A stretch of DNA of 64,000 nucleotides from NCBI GenBank assembly GCA_001986395.2, contig MQVO02000002.1, positions 1,736,001-1,800,000 on the forward strand, read 5' to 3'. The stretch is from Irpex lacteus (Eukaryota > Basidiomycota > Agaricomycetes > Polyporales > Irpicaceae). This document shows, in pieces, positions 32,927 through 45,360 of this stretch. The number at the start of each line of letters is the position of its first letter. Position 1 is the stretch's first letter. The translations under genes and the position numbers were made by a program. The notes under the pieces were generated by a model, which worked only from the letters and a program-made list of their open reading frames with translations, ran no database searches and was not told the DNA's origin.

Positions 32927-35461
32927 TCACCACCCCGCACAATGGAAATCGTCCGCCCAACTACGGATCCTCGCCATCGCCGCAAGCCGCCTCTCCTCCC
33001 TCTCATCCAATGGCTGACCATCCTTCCCCTCTCCCTGACCCTGCGGATGCGCCTGCGTCAACGGCTGCAACCGCTGACCCAACACGCCCCCGCCTCTCCT
33101 CGCCGCCCCGAGCATATTCACCTTGCTCACCTGCCTCTCCCACAACACATTCAGCCTCATACTTTCCGACAGCTCCGTCGAGAGCATGTGTCGACGAGTT
33201 GTCCGGGGTGTCATGGGTGGGGCGGGCGCAGGGAGGTTGTAAGGGTGGCTCAGCGGGATGGGAGCTGTCGCGACAGAAGGAATCGTGCCTCGTTGTTGGG
33301 CTACCACTTTTGAGCGGGCGAGCCCTGAGGGTGCGTTGGTCTGCTGGTCTTGTGTGCTTCGTTGACTGGGTCCAGCGAGGGCAGCTAGCTTCTGCTGCGC
33401 GAGACTGGTGGAGATCTGCAGGCCGTTTTCTGCGCCTTCCTCCTCAGTATCGGTCTCTAGCTCTTCGCCCTGCGGTTGGCCCTTAGGACGATAGGCAGCA
33501 TTGCTACTCGCACCCGCTCCCGCCCCGTTTGTAGAAGGGGCCAACGCATTCAGCCGTGTGATCTGCGCAGCCAACGGCGCAGCTGCAGAGCTTTGCCTGC
33601 TCTGATAATTCGGCGGTGGTAGTTGTCCACCGTGTTGTCGAATGGACTGCTTCATGTCAGTGGTGGAGTGGTAGGGATGGTTTGGAGGGAATATCGATGG
33701 ATTGGGGTTCATGAGTTGTGAGAGACCCGAACGCGTACGCTGTGTTAGATCGATGTATGACAGCTTCGGCAGCTTGGAGAACATATCCCTTTGGCGTTGT
33801 GCCTCCTGAGCGGCGTCGCGCACCTTAGACTGGGGTTTCTGCCTATTCTTCTCCTTTTCATCTGCGCTGTTGCCTTCCGATGCCCATTCTGAGTCGTCGT
33901 CAGACTCGGTGCAATACTCTGACGTGCTGACCGTCGTGTCCTTCTTCTTGGGAAGGCTAGCTGGTTTGGAGTGGTGCTGGGTCTGACGCTGTTGGGCAGG
34001 GGATGCTTTTTTCAAATGTTGACCGTGCCCATCGGCCTTCGTACCATTCGAAGAGGCTGAATCAATGTCAATGTTGAACGTCGGCGTCTTCGATTCAGTC
34101 TGCTTCCGAGTCATGGTGGGACGTTGAACTTTGCCTGTTAACCTGGCTGTGGTAAACCGAGGGACGTCCTTTCCACGGCGAACCGTAGTCCCACTATGTG
34201 TACGTCGCGGGGGCGCAGGAGCAACCTCGGACTTGACATTGCTGGATGTCGTACTCGCCGAGCTTGGCTCTGGCAGATCCAAGGACTTCTGCGGTGATCC
34301 CGTTTGCGGCCTCTCCGGAGAAGGCAAAGATTTCTCAGGGGGCTCCAACGATTCAAGGAAGAGACGTCTGTCTGAGAGCTTGAGCGTCTCGTCACGCCGG
34401 ACCCGTGATACTTCCTCAACAGGTGGTTCAGCACGAAGTGGCGCTGATTGGTCCTGATTCGCAATCCCAGGAGCGAGTTTGGATGATAGAGCGGATGGCG
34501 GCGTGGGAACTGCCTTGGACGCGAAGAAAGCCAGGTGCGGAAGGGGAGGGGAAAGATGGGTGGCGGACATTGGGCGAAGGGCCGCAGCGCTACCGGAATT
34601 CGATGGATGCAGGGTAGCGGGAGGCGTTGGGTGCGGAGTAGGGTTGACTACCACTCGCGGCGCCGCAAGCGTAGGCGGTGTTGATGGCAGATGGAATGTA
34701 GGCATTGCGATTGTTGGTCGGGGCTGGGCGACGGACGTTGCTGGCCTGGGCCTCGACGAGTTCACATATGTCGAGGTTGCTGAAGTCTGCACCGGGCTGG
34801 GGTTGGACGAAGGCGCTGGTTTACGGAGTCCATAGGGTCTTCTCGAAGCCGTGGGAGAAGGATAAACTACCTTCTCAGGTAAAATATGCATGAGGATGCT
34901 TCCGACACGCTGTTGGGGATGCGAGCGAGTACCTGGCCAGGCGGGCATGCTCGCGGTACTAAGCCGGCGAATATTGGACGTTGGAGGTGGTAGATCTCCG
35001 TCATGCCATGAGTGCCTTGAAGGTCCCTGCGGGACACACAGTGGCGATTCACTGGAATCATCTGAAACAGCGAAGTCTGGACAGCTAAGTGGACAGCTTC
35101 TGAGAATACGAATGGGAGCACACACCGTTTGGGGGACCATTTTCCGACGCGGGGGTGATGGGAGAAAGACAGCCGGCGTCGGATAACGAGGGAGAGGATG
35201 TTCCACTGGTAAAGGCGTCCGGTGAGTGGGACAGCGACATCTCACGGTACCAGAGCCTCCAGGACATATTTTCGAGCCGTCGACCATCCTTTAGTGATTG
35301 TTTACATTTCGTGAACACTAGGGCAAGCGTGAGTGTTTGTTTACACAGGGGCCGTAAACATCCAGCGTACCTGTCCACATCCCGTAGAGTGCATCCTCGC
35401 CGTCCAGGTCCTGTACGACCTCTGGAGAGACATACAGGATGGGGGTAGAAAATTCGATCAT
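32927..35461 (-). CDS. AreA-N (DUF1752) / DUF3295 regulatory protein
   Basis: Three exons on the minus strand: 35461..35371, 35317..35126 and 35061..32927 (introns 53 and 64 bases), 805 residues from ATGATCGAATTT. The first two exons give ALYGMWTVFTKCKQSLKDGR and RLENMSWRLWYRE, the short DUF1752 domain found at the N-terminus of AreA-type nitrogen regulators. A long Pro/Ser-rich region follows. The C-terminal third carries the DUF3295 signature: DMFSKLPKLSYIDLTQRTRS, acidic SDDDSEW, IPLSHPYNLPAPAPPMTPRT, TTRRHMLSTELSESMR and LWERQVSK. No GATA zinc finger is present. Proteins of this architecture are linked to nitrogen/retrograde control (Mks1-like) in yeast and moulds; the role here is inferred. 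The gene looks intact. Confidence 0.85.
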
Positions 35462-35862
35462 ATTTTACAGAGAGGGCCAGAGAGAAAGAGCAGAGAGCGA
35501 CAGTGAGATGAAAGAAAGGAGGGGGCGGCATCCTCCAGAGACGACGACGACGCTGAGCGACAATGTGGACTATTCCGAGGTACGAGGTTTATTAGAGGCT
35601 GGTCACGAGCCTAGGCGAGGGCGTTGCCGAGCTTTTAATTTTTCGGAGTTGATAGAACGATGCTGAGTCCTGGCAGGCATTTGAGATGTGGGAGGAGGTG
35701 GGCAGGATGAAGAGATGTCAGCCGCAGGAAAATAAATATTGATCGCCTCACCGTGCAGAGTCAGTCAGATTAACCACCCTCCCAACAGCTCGCCTACCTG
35801 CATCCCACAGCCTAAGACTCATTGCCTTACATCATCCTATACATGATACGTAGCATTTTACT
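35462..35862. promoter_or_regulatory. Divergent promoter region
   Basis: This lies between the start of the minus-strand DUF3295 gene and the plus-strand DUF6589 gene. It contains AG-rich tracts and a pyrimidine-rich stretch before 35863. No specific operator was recognised. Confidence 0.4.
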
Positions 35863-38800
35863 ATGCATACACCCACAACACCCGAGCCGTCCTCACCACT
35901 ATCACTCCCTCCATCCTCACCACCGCATCCACCCCGTGCACCGACCACGCCCACTCGCAACGATGGTGTCGAGCTATTTCCTAGTGATACTAGCTATGTT
36001 CCTACTCCTCCCCGTCCAAAGGCTGTGATTCAAGCCGAGAACAGAGCTGCAGGGCAAGTCCGACGCCATGCAACCTTGGCCAGGAAGAAGGCGGCATTGG
36101 CTCAAGAAACAGAGACACCGGCAAAGCCAGACCGCCTTCCGATGCTCCTGTCGTTGATGCTTGATGGCAAGGCCTCGGAGTCTCGCATGCACACCGTTGA
36201 CGAGGTGCAGTTACCTGAGCATAGTGAGCGTGAGTCTAATCCCCTTCTCGACACGCACGACGAGCTCCCGTACGGGTTTCAAGCGGACAACACAAGCGAA
36301 AGAAACATGTCTACAAATCCACCGCCTATGAAGGACATTGCAGCGCACGTATTCCGACTACTGGATTCATATAACGTCTCGTGGGGTACCCTTCTGGAAT
36401 TCATCTCGAACCCCAACTCCGCCCTAGGCCGCCGTCGGTGGTATGGTTTCTTCAAAGATGAGAACTGTGTCCACCAGGTTCTTGACCACTGGGCATCCTC
36501 CCGTAATCGTAAAGGCCGCCATCGTCTTCGCCGATGGGCTATCAAGTATGTCAGCAAACTCGTTGATCAAGAAGGTAACAAAGTTGGCACCGAGAGTGGA
36601 ATACTACGAGCGCGCAATAAACCAGTGAACAAGACATTTGTTCTTGGATTTGAGCTGCCAGAATTGCGTCAAACGATGGAAACTCTATGCCCGACTATGA
36701 TCAACTTGATAAAAAGCTTCAGCACCACCAGTCGACAAGAAAGGCGCAGGAGAAATGACACGTCAGAGATGAACTTCATGAAACAGTACGTCTGATCCTT
36801 CTCACTCACCTATTGTAATACAGAGAAAAATCCACTAACATACACCGCGTGTTATCGTAATTACCAGCGGGTCTTAGCATGTCTACTCGATCTACTGGGG
36901 CAGCGTCAGCAGGACAGTTGGTCTAAACATCTGTTTGGACTTTACCTCTACGCCACTGGCTCCCAACGTCAGACAATATCGGTACTATCCAGCTGGGGTG
37001 TTTGCAGTAGCTATCCAACCCTGGTAGGTAGTCGTCAGTCGACTTCCGGTACACCAGCGCCGGCGGAACGAGATCTTGCTGAAGAACATACCCTTCAAGT
37101 TGGAGACAGCTCCGGTAGACCAAGCAGTCACCCTTTGCCCGCTGCCGACTCTTTACCGCACAACGTCCTAACCAACCAACATTCTGCCCACAACTCCGAG
37201 CAAGCCAGTAGTGACTTCTCAGACACAGACTCTGTTATTAGTGTTTCGTCAATAGAAGACTTGGAGGACCAGTGCGGCGTACTTGAGCCTAAGGGTCAGG
37301 CAGATGTTGAAGACGATGCCGACCTGAGCGAGTCGGATATGATGGCGGCGGACGACAACGATGACATGATGGTGGTGGACGACGATGAACCTGAGAACGC
37401 GGCGATTGAAATAAGTCCAAGTGTAGAGCTTGGAACCGCACAGCCGTCCTTCCCTGCCTTAAGTGTCATAACTGAGACAGGTATGTGGTGACAGATGAAC
37501 ATACCTGCATTGCTTACTCGGAGACGGTGGGCATAGTCAACTCCAACCTGAACGTGGCGATGGAGAAAGAGAAAGCAGGACACTTGCCAGTGCCGCCGCG
37601 CACTGACCACGGTGAGAATATCAGCTTCAAATAAATATGCGCCCACACTCACATGGCTGTTGCAGAGGCTGCGTCCACTCCAGCCACTTTGGCTTCTACA
37701 CATACCAATCCATCTCATGGTCTTCTTCGACGCCTCTCAGAGGCATGTTGTGCTGAAGCAAAGACTGCAGCAGATACCCACGACGTTGCGCATGTTTATG
37801 ACAACATCAATACCGTCTTCAAAGTGGCCGAGCAGCTTATTGGTCGCAAGGATTCAGTTGAAAACGACACTTGTGCCACAGCCATCCGTTTGTTCGAAGC
37901 GAGCAAACACGACATGAGGACCTCCGATCTCCTAGACCATATGCGAACTGCGCCCGAACTCAGTATAGCGGACATCATGCACACAAAGGAAGAAGCAGCT
38001 GAGTATCGCCGTCTCATTCTTCACACCATCCTACGGGTTATCGTAGCACACGGCGGCCCCTCGTTTCAAAAATTCAAGAGCAATGTTACCCACACCCTTC
38101 CCGTCACTCCACATCAGGTGTCGGTACGCAAAACCGAGTTCTACCCCCTGTCTGCCATGGAAATCGATGAATCCTCAACCGTTGGTAACGCTGATGTTGT
38201 TGATGCGATTTCAGAATCTCTTGGATGAGACATGAAGTCGGAGGAGTATCTAAGTACTGTCAAGATATACTCAGGCGATCAGCTATCAATGGCACGGCTT
38301 CGCGCGGTCAGTGATAATCGCGTTGGCAACGATTTCTTTCACCACTCCCACAGGAATATTGTCCAATCTCCTGGATTCTTTCATGGACAAATGCACGTTG
38401 CCTCTGGATGTTTAGAGGCTCATTGGGGATTGCCCGACGCTAATTCTCGAGATCCCGGTAGCCTCTCATCCTACAACACGGTCGCCGATCGGAAACCCAT
38501 CGTGCTCACGTCGCCACCGCCATACCGTACCTGCCGCGATTTGATTTATGTCTCACTCTACGCACGACTACTCCACTGCCTAGAGCTCGTTTGTGGAATC
38601 AAGATAGAGAAGTATGCAGCATCTGCTAGCTTTGACGACCTTCAGCAGCACGTCGAGGCAATCTACGATCGCTTCTTTGATAGTTCGGTCGTCGAGAAAC
38701 TGCGAAATGGTGTGTCGTCAGCAAACTAATACTGTGCTCGATTCACTGACCCTTCAAGTTGCAGATCTCAGTGGCATGTCGGCTTCGGAGGCAGCTCCCT

Positions 38801-39930
38801 CATCATCTGGTGACATGGTGTTCGAGAACGCTGTTCTCTTCAACCGTGATGCCCTCATTATGCGAGAGTTTAATGATGCAATAAAGGCCGGTGACCGGGG
38901 TAGAATCAAGCTGTCGCTGAAAACGTTGGTATTCTACTACCGCGGGAGTGGTCGCACCAAGTACGCGTATGAGACCCTTCATGTTATACACAACTTAGAA
39001 CACCTATGGCCCAAGTCTCTCCGGTAAGTGCTGCTCACGTTTCCTCTTGTATCGCACCAGCGCTGCTTACGTTAGCCATTACACAGTGACATTATCATGA
39101 AAAACTGGGTTGTGAATACGACGGGTCGGCCGAATGGCTTCATCCCCGTCGATCTGCTACAAGAGCATCTGAACTTTTGGATTAAAGTACGTGCCCTTCG
39201 TTAGTTCTAATGCAATTCCGACTTATGATATCTATCAGAAAATGTATAGTGCCCAGGGGCCCAATGCATCATGGGACTGGTTGCAGACGATCCGGGCCTG
39301 TATTGTAGTGCTTCGTGAGCTTGTCACGAAATTCAACGGCACTCTGGGCAGCCATCAAGGCTCGAAACCCACGACACCCGACCTGACAGAAGACATCGAG
39401 AGCATCATGGGCTCACTTGAGAGTCACCAGGTATACTCTCTGCGGCCCGGACGTATCATCGAACTTGAAGACTCGAAGGGAAATTTGGGTCCCGTCCGTG
39501 ATATACTTTCCGTTGGCCACAGCCAGATAGTCTCGTCACTCAGGCCTCAGGGACTACTTACAACGCTCAGTTCAATCGACTTCAAGAACAACGGGCTTCA
39601 CGCCCATTAGCTGATCACAGCGAAGAAGAAGCCTCTACCAGTATCGCTTCCGAATCAGATCTCCTCGCGCCACCTGTTCAAATTGACAGTCCCTCGTGCA
39701 CTGACTACGGCAGCGACAGCAAAGATGATTGGAGTATTGCAAATATTACAGACATCGAAACCGACGACGAGGCCCAGGATGAAGAGAGTTCGAGCGGTGG
39801 AGAGCCAGAGAGCAGTGACGAGCCTCTCGAAGGCTTCGAGTCAGATTCATTGTATGATGGTGCCGGGGAGGAGGATTTTCTGGTTTGCACGCTCGAAGAC
39901 GATGAAGACGTAGCAGTTCTCTTTGATTAA
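35863..39930 (+). pseudogene. DUF6589-family protein with in-frame stop and frameshift
   Basis: Exons: 35863..about 36789, 36868..37480, 37537..37611, 37666..38709, 38759..39023, 39087..39186, 39239 onward; stop of the last reading frame at 39930. The N-terminus is Pro/Ser-rich. Then come RWYGFFKDENCVHQVLDHWA, HLFGLYLYATGSQRQTISVL and an acidic linker. The DUF6589 core follows: DVAHVYDNINTVFKVAEQLI, TEFYPLSAMEIDESSTVGNA, IYSGDQLSMARLRAV, FYYRGSGRTKYAYETLHVIH and KNWVVNTTGRPNGFIPVDLL with QEHLNFWIK. A TGA at 38226-38228 interrupts the core in frame where Trp is expected. The tail (YNAQFNRLQEQRASRPLADH, acidic to the stop) is in another frame, so a shift lies at about 39480-39560. The first intron needs a weak GTCTGA donor. 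Function unknown; the family is highly amplified in Agaricomycetes. Confidence 0.75.
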
Positions 39931-40210
39931 ATGTACTCGTACTTCAAAAGTGCCCAACTATCGTGGTACACGTGCGCACGGCAGCTACGCGCGGCGCGGA
40001 TTTTTCTAAGTTCAAACTCATAATCTCGGCGCTTGTATGGCGCTTATTCGACATCACAATCAGGCGACATAATATCCCAGCCGTTCTGGAAAGCGCAGCG
40101 ACAGAACGGCTGGGGACGAGCCTACCTGTACATGTTCATCGACATCGACAATCCCTTTCGCAACTACCAGAACCTCCACCTCCACCTGCAAATTATATTC
40201 AAACGTGTCC

Positions 40211-41134
40211 ATGTCTGACTCTCGTCTTTCCTTAAAACAAAGATCTCTGGCATCTCTAGTGGCCATTCCCTGTCCATCACCCATCCTCTATACCACTCGC
40301 GATCACACATCTGGGGCACAGCAGTCTTCCTCCTTTGTAGGAGCAATGCTGCCACTATCATCCAGACCAGGTACGCCAGCTCGATCAGCCTCTAGCCTAT
40401 CTGTGCAAATCTCACATCCTCCCGTGCACCCCCGGCTTTTTCTGGCAAAGCCGCTCGTCTTCCTGTCAAACAAAGATCTCTAGCATCTCTAGTGGGGATC
40501 CCTGCGCCATTACCTACCCTATATAACCCACTGTCTACTCGTCCCAATTCTGGGGCATCAGTTGCAACTAACGAAGTAATGCCTCAGAATGCCCCAGTAC
40601 CCCAGCCTCCTTCGCTTTTGTGGTCCTCCACTATGGAACCTCCGCTTCTTCTACCTAAGAAAGAGGAATCATTAGAGGAGCAGGCATCTACCCTGGCGCT
40701 ATCATTGTTACCTCCACAGCTTCTCCTTCCCAAGCAGAGCAAAGTGGAGCTGAAGGAGGAATGCATCCCGTCCTCTCTGCTTTCACCCACTACCTCCGGA
40801 GTGTGGCGCATTCCTTTGAACGCAATCCCTGAAAGTTGTCATGGAGTTCAAGTTGATCGCGAGGCTTACAATCACTTGGCTGTTTGGGCTGCTGAGCAAA
40901 AGAGGCAGCTCATAAACTTGGGTGTCGACGCTGGGTTGGTAATAACAAGATCTATGTTCACGTGTGTACTCTCTGATTTTCTTAGTAATCGCAATTGTGC
41001 ATGCATTGATTATTGTCATATATTATAGGAATGATGGGTATGCGGTGTACTGGACTACAGAGTTGCCAGTTTATCCTGATACATTGGAGGTTGTGGCAGG
41101 GAAGGACATATTTGAGCCGTCAAGTTCCCTTTGA
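40211..41134 (+). CDS. Unidentified small protein with internal duplication
   Basis: Exons 40211..40370, 40451..40961 and 41029..41134 join in phase (introns 80 and 67 bases; donors GTACGC and GTGTGT), giving 258 residues from ATGTCTGACTCT. Residues SRLSLKQRSLASLVAIPCPS early in exon 1 recur as ARLPVKQRSLASLVGIPAPL at the start of exon 2, so an exon-sized piece was duplicated. The C-terminus is more ordered: REAYNHLAVWAAEQKRQLIN, then across the last intron NDGYAVYWTTELPVYPDTLE. No family was recognised. The middle is Leu/Pro/Ser-rich. The gene follows the DUF6589 pseudogene closely on the same strand and could be part of the same mobile or duplicated unit. Confidence 0.5.
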
Positions 41135-41812
41135 GTTTGGTTTGCCTGCTGAAATGTATTCCCCCGATAGTAAATGCAATTGATACACATTGTGGAAGGC
41201 CCTTTGTATGCCACTAGCTGCAACCCGCGACTTCGTCACGGGAGAAACAGACAACATGCGGTGAAGTGACGACGCGAGATGCAAGCTTCAAATGATCGCG
41301 TACGAATCGCGAAGTCATAGGAGTACTTACTTATGTGCGGAGATTGTCAATACATGAGTACGATGCAGAAAATGTGAGGAAAAGCACGACAACCCACTGT
41401 TGTGCATGTGAAGAATTTAACCTGCAAAGAGTACTGCGAAGCGAAACAGAAACCCAAGGCGAAGAGTAAAGGGAGACATGTGACCGTGGACGAATACGTG
41501 TCTAAAAGAGGCAGTTCCTGCATTTGGACAGGTCGCCAGGAAAGGCAACCCCGGGAGGGAACCCTCCCTTATAATATAGATTCAGACCCCCCCCTATCGT
41601 AATGTGTGGCAGTGTATGGTACTTAATATATGTCGGAAAACTGAAAAGCGCCTCCGGATGATGGCGCCTCTTGACGCCCTCCTATTGACCTCCTGATGGG
41701 ATCTGGAGGGCCTCCCGAGGGCGGCCATCAGGCCCGGAGAACGTGCAGGCGATCCGGATGCCATCAGGAGGCGATAGGGCACCTCCGAGGATCTCCTTCG
41801 ACCTCCGGATGG
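41135..41812. other. Spacer with CCTCCGGATGG/CCATCAGGAGG-rich repeats
   Basis: From about 41650 the sequence is built from short GC-rich motifs in both orientations (CCTCCGGATG, CCATCAGGAGG, GGCGCCTC). TCTTGACGCCCTCC at 41669-41682 has an inverted copy at 43286-43299 on the other side of the hAT-like element, so the latter probably inserted into an older inverted-repeat element. Confidence 0.55.
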
Positions 41813-43263
41813 CAGTGTTCCGAAAGTCAAGTCGGGTCACCAAAGTGGTCATGACCCGGGTCAATTGACCCCCATGTTTACCGGTCATTTGACGGGTCAA
41901 GATCAGGTCAACGCCAGCGACCTTCCTAATTCGGTACTCCGATCATGACTCGGCGCTAGTAGAATCGCCACCCAACAACGTTGGACATACTCGCTCTCAG
42001 TGTCCATCCATTCCTGACATGGCTGGCATGGCTCGCATACACTGACAATACTTCTACAAGGATGGTATCGGTATTTTGGAGATGGCAAGTGTCACAAAGC
42101 GGCCTGGTACGGGCCTGCAATGATACTCGACTGCCAGTGCACTAATCAAGCATCATAGTTCACGGATTCGGCAGTCTCTCTCCGACCAGAAGCTACTCTT
42201 CGAAGCCTAGGTGTGTACTATTTACCTGTGCTAGAATGCATGCTAATCTTTATGCAGTCTTCGACGAAGTACAGCCAATCTATGGTAAGGTCAAACTGAC
42301 TGGCTACTTAGAGAGTGCTCGCTCATCACAGGTGAACGACGGGGTGGACGAGGGGCTCTATCTACTACACTAGGGCAACAGGTGCTGAAAAAATAGCAGG
42401 AGGATAGGCAATCTGCAATGTTTATTCGTAGGTTTGTGCTAAGACTGGGATTATTCAATATACTCGTAAGTATTATAACGTGTTCTTCACGACACCTGGA
42501 CACTTTCAGATCCCACCCGGATCCCTAGCTTATCAGCCTTCTATAGCAGCTGTGACATATCCCCAACCACCTTCGATGCCAATGCAACAGGATACTGGGC
42601 TCGAGTTTGCGCTAGGCGACAAGTCAGACACTACAGGATCAGTGCCTCTCCTCGCACCCGAAGAGACCTTGGCCGTAGCGGTTTCACCATTGGTGAGGGC
42701 CAGTTCAACCGACGAGACAAAGAAACTATCGAATAGATAGCAACGGCTACGGCTACGGCGACGACGTCCCATGGGCCCACGACCTCGAGCTCGATCCCTG
42801 AACCGAAACACATCGAGCTGCTGTAGGGAGCATCCTCGACTGAAGTCACTCGACCACTTGTTGCCTTTCCGTGAGCGCGATAGACCGCCGGGCGCTGGGT
42901 CAGATATGTATACTAGTATTACGGTTCGTGCGGAGGTGCGAGAATGAGCTGGAGGCATTTTTTTGGATTTACTAGACGGTCAGCCCGCCTTTTGTTTGGC
43001 TGTCACAAACATGGCCCAGCAGCATACCCTCGAATTATTCACGTATCGCAGGCATACATTGTCTTTGTCTCATTTCTAATGCAATGAGTTATACATGTAG
43101 TACTTGTTCTCTACACTTTGATTGCGAGCACTGGCGCGAATGGCCACGGAATACCCAACTTCATGCGGCAGGGTCAACATACGGTCGTGACGCGGTCATG
43201 ACTTTGGTCACGAAGTCACTGACCGCGTGACCTCGAGTCATGACTGGGTCAACTGGAACACTG
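41813..43263. mobile_element. 1.45-kb non-autonomous hAT-like element with 8-bp TSD
   Basis: The left terminus CAGTGTTCC and right terminus GGAACACTG are perfect inverted copies. Both subterminal regions carry repeated GGTCA/TGACC motifs (GGTCATGACCCGGGTCA left, GGTCATGACTTTGGTCA right). The element is bounded by identical 8-bp CCGGATGG (41805-41812 and 43264-43271). A CAGTG-type terminus with an 8-bp duplication is characteristic of the hAT superfamily. The interior has no transposase frame; its longest frame (42480-42740) is a Pro-rich unidentified sequence that could be captured host DNA. Confidence 0.85.
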
Positions 43264-43271
43264 CCGGATGG

Positions 43272-44800
43272 CATATCTAGGGTCGGGAGGGCGTCAAGAT
43301 GGTGGGCGTGCGGGACGGTGGTGTTCAACTCTCCCACCTTCTCATCGTACTCTCTCTTTTTCGTTTCCCTCTCACACCCCCCTGCTCCATACTAAACTTA
43401 TCACTATCCGTATAAAACCATTTATTTGTTAATATCTGAACCGTGTGAGTCCATTTGTGTCTTATAGTTACAGTGATGTGTATTGCAGGTGCAAGCTTCC
43501 GCCCATTGCAGCAACGGCATAGCAGGGGGTGGCCCTGCGCAACGAGGTATGTAACTATACAAGCCATAACAATAAAACAGAACGAACCCGTGAGTACCGC
43601 ATGGCCTGACGCGAGTGATTTTCGCCTGCATGCCGCTGCTTGCCAGAAGGCGCACGACCAACCGGCAAAGGCGAAAGCGAGGCATCGTCAATGGGAGGAG
43701 GACGAAAAATTATGCAGAGCATCAACATAGGTACCGGTCTGTTACCTTCTTTTCGTTCGTTTAACAGCTTACACGTACCTGGTTAGGATGCCTTCGCCAA
43801 TCGACTACGGAATCACTCCCTCTCCTGCTTCGCTCCCACAGCAGTCCGTGACTACTCGGGACGTATTATGGTACGTGTTATATGCATTTTATGACACGAA
43901 AGGCCATTTCTTACTTCATCGTTTGCCACAGTTTTTCCAACTGCTGTCCGTAACTGACAACAATCCCCGGAGATCCAGAATGATATTAAACGAGGTGGAG
44001 GGGGCGATTGGCTAGCGCGAGATGATGAGGACATAGGGCTTTTGGCGCAACCTGGTGTGTAGTATATCTACTATCGTCTAGACAATTCACTCATTTGTTT
44101 TCCTTTGATCGCGCAACATGCGGAAAACAGTTATCTCTACAATATCTCCTCTCATACCCACCGCCACACTTAGTCTCTTGTTCTATGATCTTCTAGCAAC
44201 ACGCAGTCACACACATCACACGTTAATAAACTTGTGCCATATTGCACGGCGTCCGAAGTGGTTCTGCCATGTCCCGGTGTGCTGATTTTGCACACTCTAC
44301 CGCCCTGTCCGTCCTCTCATTACATCATGGCCGACTCGTTACCAATCAAGCAAATGCGTATGGCATCCCTCACCCTTTCCCGTGATCCTGACTATTAGTA
44401 CACTAGGTCTCGTTGGTAGCCTAATGCTCAAGACAACCTCAACTCTTCAAAGCCTCCGTTCTATCTCATTTGCCTCAGTCATACCGCAATACCGCAACCT
44501 CAACTGTACTGCCACGCACATCGTCTGACTCGTCTCAACTTAGCCTTGCCGTAAAATCTGCTTAGAGCCTCCCATCAACCGTATTCGCTAAACCGGCTTC
44601 GGCTGCTGGTGGTTCAATCGAAAATTCAGCTATGTATTAGATCTCCTTTGGGTGTACTTCAACTCATTTGCTTTCCGCTTTAGGCACTTGTCGGTTTTGC
44701 GAAACATATGCTTTTTAGAACAGGTCTTGGCGTCCTCAAGACGTCAGACATCTATGCGATACTTGGCAGCCTGAAGTTATAGCTGCAGTGGTTCGCGTCA
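43272..44800. other. Spacer with isolated short frames
   Basis: Frames at 43455-43730 (containing HDQPAKAKARHRQWEEDEKL) and 43788-44015 (containing TTRDVLWYVLYAFYDTKGHF) have a protein-like look and may be remnants of coding DNA, but no domain was recognised. The rest shows nothing. Confidence 0.35.
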
Positions 44801-44919
44801 ATACCACATTAAGCCGCTCTGACTTACACACGCCAAAGTCGACGTCTCGTTTGTTCAGTCTCCTATCCGCTGCTTCAATCTAACTTCGACGATTTTTCTC
44901 ACTACCCGGCCTCGAACCC

Positions 44920-45360
44920 GTGTATCTCCCTGACTGCTTAGATCGCGCCAACTTCCTGTCGCACAAGTCAGGGAGTTCCCATCCAACGGTTCGTGCACAA
45001 AGTGCTTCGGTACTTGTACACGTCTACGAGCATTCAGCATCATGCACTATGCTATCCGGAGGCTTTTGGGGCGAATTTTCTGAGCTCATCGCCCATGAGA
45101 AAACTAAGATTGGTCACTCAGAGGATGCTCAAGACGTTGCTGACAAAGAACAAATTATCATAGACAATATCGACAAGAGGAATGCTCGGTTACCTGGTCT
45201 CCGTCAAGGCGACCTATCGCTAACGTCGGTTTACTCACCGACTATCTGGATGAACCTGCAAGAGTCTCTTACGGCACCTTCTACAAACCTTCTCACTTCT
45301 ATGGACGTCCATGAGACTCTCGCTCTACTTCTCGCTTCCTCTACAGTACCGTCGAAGTAA
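44920..45360 (+). CDS. Unidentified ORF
   Basis: A 146-codon frame that can be extended upstream to about 44860. It has balanced composition (SHPTVRAQSASVLVHVYEHS, SGGFWGEFSELIAHEKTKIG, KEQIIIDNIDKRNARLPGLR) and appears coding. It lacks a recognisable family, signal peptide or membrane segment. The opening MYLPDCLD may not be the true start, since the frame may be an internal exon. Confidence 0.35.
   Translation: MYLPDCLDRANFLSHKSGSSHPTVRAQSASVLVHVYEHSASCTMLSGGFWGEFSELIAHEKTKIGHSEDAQDVADKEQIIIDNIDKRNARLPGLRQGDLSLTSVYSPTIWMNLQESLTAPSTNLLTSMDVHETLALLLASSTVPSK

Noticed and set aside
32445..32960. Minus-strand frame with repeated SSHLI
   Set aside because: It is the translation of the GAGAT microsatellite and not a repeat protein.
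42480..42740. hAT transposase inside the hAT-like element
   Set aside because: The frame is Pro-rich with no RNase H-like or zinc-finger motifs; the element is non-autonomous.
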